Source of the DNA: Gnetum montanum
Lineage: Eukaryota; Streptophyta; Gnetopsida; Gnetales; Gnetaceae
Reading direction: 5' to 3'
DNA: 64,000 nucleotides
Assembly (NCBI GenBank): GCA_015680685.1
Contig: MNCI01022218.1
Coordinates: 289,287-353,286 of the forward strand
Below the pieces are notes generated by a model, which saw nothing but the letters and a program-made list of their open reading frames with translations, made no database searches and was not told the DNA's origin. Below are positions 55,256-64,000 of this stretch, one piece after another. Position numbers and translations under genes: made by a program. Every line of letters begins with the position of its first letter. The first letter of the stretch is position 1.

Positions 55256-55835
55256 GAAACACCACCAAATTCGAGCAACAACACCTCAATGGAAAATTTG
55301 TCTAAGTGTCAACATGAGGCAAATTTTTCTAAATGTTTGGCCCATGCTTCCATTACTAGGGCTATGCTTCAAAGCGTAGTTAACATAGCACACAACACAA
55401 AGCTAGATTTGCAAAATTTTCTAAGTATCGACAATAGCTACAAATTTCTTTTAAAGTGTTGTGCTATGCTCACATTCTCCTTGCTATGCTCTAGAGTGTA
55501 GCTAGCGTAGCATGCACTTCAGTGGCCAATTTTTCCTTAAGTGTCAAACCAGAAGCTGTCAAGCTTGCTCAGCATGGAAGAGCCATTTTGGTAGATTTTT
55601 TAACTCCTAAAGCTACCCCTCCTACTATGCTCTAGAGTGTAGCTAGTATAGCCTCGATGAAGACTGCAAGTTTTGCTAATTTTTTCTAAGTGTCAATACT
55701 ATGCTTTCACTCTTCCTACTATGCTCTAAAGTGTAGCTAGCATTGGACTTTAATTTTTGCAAAATTTGCCTAACTATTGGGTTACACTCTAGAGCATAGC
55801 TAGCATAGCCATGCAAGACTATGCTAGATAGTATT
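55256..55835 (+). repeat. Degenerate GCTATGCTC array, copy 2
   Basis: Starts GAAACACCACCAAATTCG, as copy 1 does at 5757. It has the same alternation of AAAATTTgTCTAAGTGTC phrases (55290, 55320, 55410, 55440, 55529, 55676, 55758) with CTATGCTCTAGAGTGTAGC phrases (near 55485, 55628, 55720, 55783). It is a fragment of the same long Tat-like LTR seen at 4.3-7.4 kb and ends abruptly at the edge of element C. Confidence 0.75.
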
Positions 55836-56370
55836 TACTTCACTTTTATTTACTTTAGTTGTTGATTATTTATTATTGTCTATCTAGATAATATTTTCTT
55901 TATCGTTAATTACACCTCCTATTGCTAATGTAGAATGAGTATGACTTAATCCTGAACATTTAAGTGTAACTACTTGGTAACCCAATAGCATATCTAGTGG
56001 TGCTCAAGTAATGTGTGCTTGGAAATGCTAGAAGTAGTACATGAGGTCCAAGATGCATATGGATGATTAAGGACAGATGCTCATTGAACTTAGGCTAGCT
56101 TAGATTTTACTTTATGTTGCCTATTAGCTTAATCAAGATTGTTTCCCATTGTCTCTAGGAGTAGCCTAGGTTATTATCACATCATACACCTCACCTTGGA
56201 CTAAACCATATGTGATAAAGCAAATACTAGTCCAGGTGGGAAGACAGTGAATTGTGATCAACGTATAATTGTTTAGGTGCCACAACTAGCCTGTCCACGG
56301 AGTTTGACTAGATCACACATACATGCTCGTATTCATATGGTTGAGCGTAGGGGTACCTTGTTGCTCATCA
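55836..56370 (+). repeat. Element C 5' LTR, truncated
   Basis: Matches 61568-62103 of the 3' LTR (CACTTTTATTTACTTTAG onward) and ends TTGCTCATCA. The first 870 bp or so, including the TATA boxes, are missing. The junction with the palindromic array lies near 55835. Confidence 0.85.
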
Positions 56371-56371
56371 T

Positions 56372-56389
56372 TGGCACTATTGTTGGGGA
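56372..56389 (+). other. Element C primer-binding site (tRNA-Asp type)
   Basis: TGGCACTATTGTTGGGGA, matching the site of element A with C-to-T-type changes. Confidence 0.8.
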
Positions 56390-56478
56390 TGGTGCTAGTT
56401 ATCTAGATTAGTTATATCATACAAGATCATTGTAACAGGGTATTAACAATACAATTAAGTCACACACAATTCACAACA

Positions 56479-58960
56479 ATGTCTCTTTCACAAGACAACG
56501 ATAACACAACATCTAGTGAGGCAATTCATTGGAGAACCAATGAAGAATTTTGGAGTACTCAATCTTATGCAGGAGTTTAATATATTCATAGACACCCCAA
56601 CGATACTCAAGGACTTTTATCATCCAACTCAGACACATCTAGTGATGATGGGACATCCCCTAGAACAAGGAGGCCCGTAAGAGCTAGGACCTTCTAAATG
56701 GATATCAAGAATACATCAGGGGATGATTGGAAGACTTACAAAATTCATGATGAGTTTTTGAGTTCCCTCTCTTTCTCTGCTCTTTCAACGTCAAGTTGTG
56801 ACATAGATGACTATTCCTTAACGAGTCGACGTAGAAATAAAAATCAAACCCATGAGCAAAGTCAAGAATGCCAACATGAACAAAGACAACATCATCCCAA
56901 CTCACAAAATCATAACCTACTTAGTGATGATGAACCCCTGCTGGCCACTAAGAGCTTAATGCATATACAAGAGGTCGTTCAAATTTTCCATAGGCATTGC
57001 AAGGAAAGCCATCTACCTAAGCTTCATTTAAACAACTTTCCTAAGTTCTTAGAATGCTATGATTTAGATCTGCAACATTATTTACAAGCCTTCTATGATG
57101 CTTGTGTATGGAAAAATGTTGAGAATGGATGGAAAAGGCTTAAGCTCTTCCCTATGACACTCGTTGACCAAGCTAGAGTGTGGTATAGGTCTTTAAAATT
57201 GAATTCAATTTGACGTTGACCTACAATGGTAAACCTGTTCAATGAAAGATATCAAACCTATGCAAGAGTGTCAACCTTGAGAAGACAAATCCAAGAGTGG
57301 AAACAAGGGCAACATGAACCCTTGGATATGGCCTTAGAACTATACTACTCTTTGTTAAATGAATGCCCAAGCCATGGGTTCTCCGAGGAAAGGCTAATCT
57401 ATCACATCATGGATAGGCTCCGTAATGAAACAAGGGAGACCCTAGGAATGTATGTCCCATGTCAACTATATGAAGACCCTAGGGATGTATGTACCAAGTC
57501 AACTATATGAACTACGAACCCATCAATTCCAAGAGCTTATTAAGAAGATAGAAAAAGAAGAAGGAGAAATAGCCAAATGTGAGAATGTTAAAAAATCTTA
57601 ACAGGACCAAACTCTTGAAGTAACAAAGGTCCATAATCATAAAGAGGAGAAATCAACTCACCTCGAGGAGGTGGAACCATTTCTACCTTTGCCAATACTA
57701 AAATTATTAGATGAAATCGAGGCAAAGGTCAACAAGATGATGGAGTCGGTACATGAAAAATGTAGAGAATATGCAAACATTATTAGAGGGAGACCCATGT
57801 AAGATAACTTTGATGACCAAAACAAACAGAGGATACCAAACCTACAAACAAGACAAAAAACCATTCAAAAATCAAAAAGAAGGGCTGAAAAAAATAAGGA
57901 TAGGGGCTCAACTACAAAATATAAGTATCAATGCGATGTTTTCTTGTATGATCATCCAAAAGTCCAATGCCCAATCTTGTTACATCTACATGAGCATTGG
58001 GGAAGAATGTTACATCCAGATTTTGTATAGAAGTACAAGGTTGGGTGCATTCTTGTTCCATAACTTTATGGGCAATCCCACAACTCATCATACTATCCAT
58101 GGGTAAATTCTTACTAGCCTCAGTATTGTGCTCAACTGTAGTGGGAAAACCCCTAGTCATGTGGGAGGCCATTGCCAAACTAGCCACACCCTTCATACCA
58201 TCTGAAACCAAGTGCTTATCATGTTCAACACCTTGTTTCTTTAACTAGATCAACATCCTCTACTTCACCTCATCGTTATCACCCTCCCAAGTATCATCAA
58301 CCCATGTCCTCTTCTACGATATCACCACCTCATGTTCCTTATACTTCTTCTTGCTCTCAATACTCTCATCCTTCACCTCCTCCTACATCACCACCAATAG
58401 TACCAAAAGGTTTTGCACCACAGCACCAACCCATGAACATTACTTGTGCTGCTATTTTCAACAACAGTGGAAGTCCTCTACAATGTTAGAAGCATCCTTT
58501 CTTTAGACATGACCATAGAAAGAGAAAGCATAGTTCTGAAACCACTGCATCCTCCAACTTAGCATAAGCCCAACACTGTGATGCACCTTCCTCTTCAAAC
58601 TCAAGGCCTCCTATTACCTTATCTAGGCCATCAATTAATACTCCAACAACCATGTGACCCAATGAATATAACCACAAGAGGAGACATATCCATCCTTGCA
58701 TGCCATCTTATGGTCACGGGTGCCATGGTGGGTCAACTTCTTATCACATGACCACATCTTAAAATCTACCCCACTATGTCTACTTTAATCAATTGTGTGA
58801 ACCCCAATTTGGGTACATTCCTACCACCACACCAAAAGATGCCTAGTGGTTTGAATATGACTAAATCCAAATATTTCCAACACGCATGGATCCAAATTTT
58901 TCATTTATGAATCCTAGCCATGACCAAATTTTTAGTCATGGGGGTTATCCCCCATTCTAA
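56479..58960 (+). pseudogene. gag: Element C gag remnant
   Basis: The ATG at 56479 (MSLSQDNDNTTSSEAIHW) opens a frame kept to 57510 with stops near 56578, 56695, 57211 and 57217. It includes SDTSSDDGTSPRTRR, an acidic/Gln-rich region, the capsid start PKLHLNNFPKFLECYDLDLQ, AFYDACVWKN and FPMTLVDQARVWYRSLKL. Past the double stop come LFNERYQTYARVSTLRRQIQ and DRLRNETRETLGMY. Further on, in other frames, are a Lys/Glu-rich region and the motif CDVFLYDHPKVQCPILLHLH (about 57930-57990). A Pro/Ser/Tyr/His-rich tail reaches about 58960. The order is the same as in A and B. Confidence 0.8.
58931..58960 (+). other. Internal polypurine-like tract, element C
   Basis: TTTAGTCATGGGGGTTATCC then CCCATTCTAAT, matching the internal tracts of A and B and the terminal tract of this element. 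Confidence 0.55.
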
Positions 58961-59965
58961 TTTCTAATGTCTTTTAACTTTTTTTTTACACATTTTTGGT
59001 TTTACAACTTTTTTTCATACTATTTGTTTTACATCATTTTATTTTTCTGGATTATTGATCTTTTCTAAATTTTTATTTTATACCATCCTTAGTATATTTA
59101 ATATTTATTGAATACTCTTTTACTTTCTTTATATTTTCTTATGTTTGGTATAATTCTCTACTCTTTTTGCTAATAAGGTGACAGGTACAATGGTAATGCA
59201 TTACTTGATGGTGGTATGCTTTATTTGTAATTTGATTGTTAATGTCTAGTTTTTGACTTTGAATGTTGTTACTGACAACTAGGAAATGGTTTCTTTTCAT
59301 GTAATAGGCAATGAGTCCACATCATCCACCCATCCACATACTCTATGGTTTTCCTTGTTTTGGAAGCATGCGGTATCTTCTCCATTAATGCAAATCTAAT
59401 AAATTGGTGAATTGTGTAGTTTCTGAAATTGGGAAGGAATCAAAAGTTTGGACAAGGTGTGGCTTCAAAGGGATGTGGTATTCTTTGTGCTTTTCTGTTT
59501 TCCTGTGTGTAGGAGTGTTCTCATAAGCTTCTCACCATTTTTCATCATTTCATAATAGAAAGTCAAATAAGTCCTTGCATNAGAATAGTGGTTGTTTTGT
59601 GGGAGAATTGTTGTGTCTCAGGGGATGGACTTGCCTTAGAATGTCGATGCGAAGTCACTGACAGTGGTTGGTATTGATCTGGACTGAGGATGGATCCTAC
59701 CAAGTCATTTAATCACAAACTCCACAAGGGATTGTATGTGACCATAATTAGGAACTCCCTTCCACTCTCTCTATCATCCATCTATGCTTTCCATAACTCA
59801 CCTCACTATCGGTTTCATGTTTTGATTCAATGTTCTAGTTTGATATGTCTGGTTTCTTAGTCAACTACTTTTGGATTTTTTCACTTAACTTTCCATAATC
59901 ATTAATCATCCATGGAGCCCATGGACTCCTTGGTTTGAAGTTATGCAAGGGAATAAAAGGCCTAT

Positions 59966-59988
59966 GCCTGCTTTTGGGAAGACCCACT
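59966..59988 (+). other. Conserved GGGAAGACCC block, element C
   Basis: GCCTGCTTTTGGGAAGACCC followed by ACT, matching A, B and F. Confidence 0.75.
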
Positions 59989-60177
59989 TGCATATCTTTT
60001 GGTTTGGTTAAGTTAAGTTATTTATCCTTAGACATTATTACAATCAAATTATTTTTATTTACCCCATCCATGTCATCTAAATTGTATGCACCTTCACAAA
60101 TGTTTGTAATGAATTCATTTTTATTTTTGTGAATACCCTCTTCCACTACTCCTTGTGTCAAGCTTTCTCTGAATTGT

Positions 60178-60620
60178 ATGGATCACTTCTATTATTTGAC
60201 CCATCCGTCAGCCTTTCCACTAACAATATCAAGCAAGCAGTCTATCACAATCACAACTTGGCTAGATAAAATCACCAATGAGACAAGGTATTCAACCATT
60301 ATTTATGTACTATATATAATAATCCTTGGTTTTTTTGTGATTGTAGTGGGAAGCATGGATTGGAAGCAGGACTGTCATCACCAAGGAGGATGCAACCATA
60401 TCACTCGCGGGAGATTGTTCATGACTACCAGATCTCTTTTACCTCTCCCTCATTCTTCTATTGCCAAGAGGGGTTGGATGTCCTTTGGATCCATTGGTGT
60501 TCTTTCCTAATTATCATGAAGACCAATTTTGTATGTAATTGTAATATTGTATGCTCAGGCACTTCTATATTTGTCTATTTTCTCTGTGTCACTCTACATG
60601 TTAGTCAAATAAGTCCACAT
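60178..60620 (+). pseudogene. Element C post-pol frame with putative intron
   Basis: The exon 60178-60287 reads MDHFYYLTHPSAFPLTISS and ends WLDKITNETR. A possible 59-nt intron (60288-60346) has ACAAG|GTATTC at the donor and GTGATTGTAG at the acceptor. The next frame reads MDWKQDCHHQGGCNHI, then RLFMTTRSLLPLPHSS. After one stop a hydrophobic segment follows (VIVILYAQALLYLSIF). Residues on both sides of the intron are closely similar to element B at 30830-31280. It is broken by stops and ends before the polypurine tract. Confidence 0.5.
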
Positions 60621-60686
60621 CCCTTAATATATTTTGTAAATAACTTGTTCCTCTTTTTTGTACTCGAGGATGAGTTTTCATTCAGT

Positions 60687-60696
60687 AATGGGGGTA
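60687..60696 (+). other. Element C polypurine tract
   Basis: AATGGGGGTA directly before TGATGAAG of the 3' LTR. Confidence 0.85.
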
Positions 60697-62103
60697 TGAT
60701 GAAGCAGTTACTCTAATTATTGGAGTGGTTATTATTAGATTGATTACTCTAGCTGTTACTCTAGTAGTTATTCTAATTATTAGAGTGGTTACTCTAGTAG
60801 TTGCTCTAATTATTAGAGCAGTTACTCCCAAGTCTATAAATACAATGCCTAGGTGCACAATTGGGGGAGAATTTTTTTAGCAGTCAAGTAGGGAAACTCT
60901 TATAGTTACTCTAATTATTGGAGTGGTTATTATTAGATCGATTACTCTAGCGGTTACTCTAGTAGTTATTCTAATTATTAGAGTGGTTACTCTAGTAGTT
61001 GCTCTAATTATTAGAGCAGTTACTCCCAAGTCTATAAATACAATGCTTAGGTGCACATTTGGGGGAGAATTTTTTTAGCAGTCAAGTAGGGAAACTCTTA
61101 TAGTTTGTTGATTCGAAATTTAGAATATTTTCCAAGTGCCCACAGTAGGAGGTCTAAGTGTAGATGGATCTTTATTCAAGCATTGATGTACCTGAGCATA
61201 ACATTGTGTTGGTAATAAAGATGAGCCCTTTGATTCATCGTTGCAACACTTGAGCTTTTTTTTCTTACGCATTTATTTTATTTTCTTATGCATTTATTTT
61301 ATTTTATTTTATTTTATGCACTTTACATTTATGTTATTAGCACAACAATTCATTTTGATCAATTAAGAAAATCGTTAAATTACACAAGCATGACCCCTTC
61401 GAGCATATGTGCAACACTTGGTAGCTCAAAAATGATTAGTGTTTGATAGCCCAATAGTGTTTGCACAAAGTTTAGGATGTGTTCGGGAAGTGGGAATGGT
61501 TACTTGTGTTAGGCTAGATTAGATCATATTCTACTTAGCAATTAATTACTCTCACTTTCATTCTTATTTACATCACTTTTATTTACTTTAGTTGTTAATT
61601 ATTTATTGTTTCCTATCTAGATAATATTTTCTTTATCGTCAATTACACATCCTATTGCTAATGCGGAATGAGTACAACTTAATCACAAACATTTAAGTGT
61701 AACTACTTGGTAACCCAGTAGCGTATCTAGTGGTGCTCAAGTAATGTGTGCTTGAAAATCCTAGAAGTAGTACACGAGGTCCAAGATGCATATAGATGAT
61801 TAAGGACGGATGCTCATTGCATGTAGGCTAGTTTAGATTTTACTTTATGTTGCTTGTTAGCTTAATCAAGATTGTTTTCCATTATCTCTAGGAGTAGCCT
61901 AGTTTAGAATCACATCATACACCTCACTCTGGACTAAACCATATGTGATAAAGCAAATACTAGTCTAGGTGGGAAGATAGCAAACTATGATCAATGTATA
62001 ACTTTCTAGGTTCCACAAGTAGTCCATCTGTGGAGTTTGACTAGATTACACCTATACACTCATATTTGTATGATTGAGCGTAGGGGTACCTCGCCACTCA
62101 TCA
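60697..62103 (+). repeat. Element C 3' LTR with duplicated promoter
   Basis: 1407 bp, TGATGAAG to CACTCATCA. It contains a 198-bp tandem duplication (60707-60904 and 60905-61102). Each unit has self-complementary CTCTAATTATTAGAG phrases, a TATAAATA (60835 and 61033) and GGGGGAGAATTTTTTTAGCA. Downstream it has GAATATTTTCCAAGTGCCCA, as in LTRs A and B, and a TTTTA microsatellite (61261-61315). Confidence 0.95.
60707..61102 (+). promoter_or_regulatory. Tandemly duplicated LTR promoter (2 x 198 bp)
   Basis: Two nearly identical 198-bp units. The few differences seen are GATTG/GATCG, GCTG/GCGG, GCCTAG/GCTTAG and CACAATT/CACATTT. Each carries the palindromic upstream array and its own TATAAATA. 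Confidence 0.85.
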
Positions 62104-62546
62104 CTTCTCTACTCAATCACATTGATTAGTTTTTGGATATTAGCCTTAAGGTCTAATTTTTCTTTCTTATGATATGAACATTCATAATTAAGAACTATAA
62201 TTTTCATTTCTTTGACACATAAAATATCTTTCATTTCAACGCATAAGCTTTAAAAAGAAATAACTTCATGGAAAAATATCCCATACCTTTTTTCAAAGGA
62301 AATTTTGTTATTTGACCTTTCCTTATTGTTTAGTTTGTCATAGTTTTTATCAACGTTATGGGGATATTTTCCTCTATTTTTGAATGTAAAAAAGGGAATG
62401 AGAGACTTACCTTTGGGACCAATGTGATATAGGAGTTGAGCACAATAATTGATGAAGCATATTAGTGTCTATATAACGATGTGTCTAATGTAGATAGTCC
62501 TTTTCATGTTCACTCTTGGAGAGTGATGAAAGCACAAGAGAACCTC
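62104..62546 (-). other. Leader of a minus-strand copia-like element, cut by element C
   Basis: Sequence on the internal side of the primer site at 62547-62558, AT-rich, without coding motif. Element C ends directly at 62103, so only about 440 bp of this leader is seen. Confidence 0.35.
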
Positions 62547-62558
62547 ACTCCAATACCA
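62547..62558 (-). other. Possible initiator-Met primer-binding site
   Basis: The minus strand reads TGGTATTGGAGT, compared with TGGTATCAGAGC for copia elements. It lies next to a G-run phrase that often borders such sites in plants. Confidence 0.45.
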
Positions 62559-63500
62559 CTTGAGAATCATTGAACTTAGAAGAGGGGGGGTGGGGGCGGG
62601 GTGTTNAGTTTGTTCCTTCCAAAATGTGATTTGAAGGGTATCACATCCTGTACAAGCTCTAAGATTCAATTTAGAGTGATTTGATGTTACAAATCCACTC
62701 AACCTCACAAGGTCTTGACAAGCTTAGAATGTGGTTTCCAGGATTGCATAGCCTTTACAACTTGAGCTCTACTTTAGAGTGTTGTGGCTTTACACCAACA
62801 CTTAATTTTGTAGGATCTTGACAAGCTCAAGCAAGATCCTTTCCACAAGAAGCAAATCAACCTTGTAGGGTAACAAAAGAGAACAATAATCATAAGGAAT
62901 AAATGCAACTAAATTTTTTGATCCTTGTACTTAAGGTACAACTCACTTTGATGAATTACAATAGACAAAAGATTGTACAATGAGGAGCAACAATGATTAC
63001 AATTGATAGTACAAAATCTTCCACACTTTCTGATGAGAATGAAGTATTATTACAGCCAATATGTTTTTGAAACCATCTCAAAATTTTCACAATGGCTAAT
63101 TAATGATCATTGGAGATGTCTTCTTTGAGATTGATATGTCTTTCTGTAATGGACCTTCATTCTAGAAAGATGTCTTCTTTAAGATTGAGATGTCTTTTTG
63201 CTTCAAACCTTCATTCTACAAAGATGTCTTATTCTCATGAAAGATGCCTTTCTATCCAAAAAGACTTGTACTATTTTCCAGAGACGTCTTCTCCTATGTT
63301 GCCTTCAATTCTACCAAAACATCTTCCTTCTCTTGGAGATGTCTTTCTTTATCTTCATTTGCACCTTAAAATATTTGTTTCTTGTCCACAATCTTGCACT
63401 TCCACATGTTTCTCAAGTTCTTAATGATGTCAGCTTTGCTTGTGAGTCCTTGGATCCTTGAGTTCTTATCCATGTTCTCTTCCTACAAATACAACAACCA
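62559..63500 (-). repeat. Possible copia-like LTR with GATGTCTTC repeats
   Basis: Upstream (minus-strand sense) of the primer site. It holds GAATCATTGAACTTAGAAG, a G-run (62583-62602) and a repeat-rich part (63110-63360) in which GATGTCTTCTTTgAGATTGA and CCTTCATTCTAgAAA phrases occur at least twice with a 62-bp period. Shorter AGATGTCTT copies follow. No second LTR is inside the window. Frames at 63110-63621 reflect the repeat composition. Confidence 0.35.
62583..62602 (+). repeat. G-run with quadruplex potential
   Basis: AGGGGGGGTGGGGGCGGGGT-type run (four G tracts) followed by an N at 62606, probably a sequencing difficulty. Confidence 0.8.
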
Positions 63501-64000
63501 TATAAACACAAAAAAATCCTTGTGCTCCATTTTTATTAATGTTTTGGCATACCAAAAGATCAAAAGTTATTCCAAGACCTACTCGTATATCCCTTTTGTA
63601 GTGAGAGTAATCAAGAGCTAGCCTTCAGAGATGCCTAAATAAAATATACAATCTCTTAATTTTTAGGATATTTGTGGCAATTTTGGACTTTCAAACATTT
63701 TTGAATTTAATTAGACACCTTTGTCTAGCTTGTATCCTAAGACTTTTAGCCCATAACATTTATGCTCCATAAAGAGGTAAATAGAATAACATTTCTTATT
63801 TGAAGGGTTTTGACTCCTACATTTTAGTGTAGAGAGCCCAAAGTAGCCATGGAAACACTTGAAGAGGGACATGGGATGAAAGGTGAATCAATTTTTTACA
63901 AGATGGATTCTTTAAACTTGAAAAATAATTTTTCTATATTCTATATTTTGGTAAAATATAAACCTTATACACTTTTTGAATACTTGAACTACCTTCATAT
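63501..64000. other. Unassigned AT-rich sequence at right edge
   Basis: No supported coding or repeat feature was recognised. Confidence 0.5.

Larger units (their letters stand above)
58961..60686 (+). other. Element C 3' region with conserved blocks
   Basis: T-rich TTTTACA repeats (58976-59060). A TACTGACAAC branch-like motif and GTAATAG acceptor-like site are followed by GGCAATGAGTCCACATCATCC (59308-59330). The conserved block lies at 59966-59988, then the intron-containing frame at 60178-60620. The closest relative is B. There is one N at 59581. Confidence 0.7.
55836..62103 (+). mobile_element. Element C: gag-only Ty3/gypsy element of the A/B family
   Basis: About 6.3 kb on the plus strand. 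The 5' LTR is truncated (about 55836-56370). The primer site (56372-56389) is followed by a gag frame (56479-58030) and a Pro-rich stretch. At about 58930 it passes directly into the internal purine tract and 3' region shared with B, so protease, RT, RNase H and integrase are all absent. A polypurine tract (60687-60696) precedes a complete 1407-bp 3' LTR (60697-62103). No target duplication can be tested because the 5' end is lost. Confidence 0.85.

Noticed and set aside
63110-63621. 79-104-codon plus-strand frames
   Set aside because: Their sequence comes from the GATGTCTTC repeat and low-complexity DNA; no motif.

Overview
This window looks like repeat-dominated nuclear DNA from a seed plant with a large genome. 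It is AT-rich and depleted in CG. Nearly all recognisable coding sequence belongs to LTR retrotransposons, most of them very decayed and nested inside one another. A gymnosperm is plausible from the age and decay of the elements, but the sequence does not prove it. I found no intact host gene, no CRISPR array, no rRNA and no tRNA gene. There are 192 undetermined bases at 12545-12736 and single Ns at 59581 and 62606.

Layout. 1-1250 (-) is a Ty3/gypsy gag-protease remnant. 3.1-7.4 kb (+) is the integrase end of a Tat/Ogre-like element, followed by a 69-bp tandem array and a probable long LTR full of palindromic repeats. Element A (7511-14592, +) has both LTRs, a tRNA-Asp-type primer site, gag and protease, but no RT, RNase H or integrase. 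Element F (14.6-20.2 kb, +) is a badly decayed relative with protease, RT, RNase H and integrase. At 20.2-24.7 kb (+) two perfect hairpins, a TATA box and a long decayed coiled-coil reading frame precede an LTR of the same family (G). Element D (about 26.0-29.9 kb plus 40.0-40.8 kb, -) has protease, RNase H, RT, a second RNase H and integrase in that order. It is split by element B (29905-39999, -), a full-length relative of A with a perfect GTCAC target duplication. 40.8-45.8 kb is mostly unassigned. Element I (45839-52796, -) is a nearly intact Ty1/copia element with a TTTGA target duplication; one stop codon breaks its gag-pol frame. It sits in a gene-like GC-richer island (52.8-53.65 kb, -). 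A fragment resembling the first two exons of a LONELY GUY (LOG) cytokinin-activating gene lies at 54.47-54.74 kb (+). Element C (about 55.84-62.10 kb, +) is a third A-family element, with gag but no pol. It has a truncated 5' LTR and a 3' LTR whose promoter is tandemly duplicated. 62.1-64.0 kb holds the PBS edge of another minus-strand copia-like element.

How the parts relate. A, B, C, F and G form one Ty3/gypsy family of the Ogre/Tat/Athila type. A, B and C show LTRs opening TGATGA and closing TCATCA and a tRNA-Asp-type primer site; G has the LTR with slightly altered ends, and F lacks both LTR ends. A, B, C and F share, after the end of pol, an internal polypurine-like tract and conserved non-coding blocks. 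A, B and C also share a putative intron of about 60 nt. A and C have lost pol and would have depended on relatives such as B. From hand comparison of LTR pairs the insertion order is copia I (about 4% divergence), then A (about 7%), then B (about 15%), with D older still.
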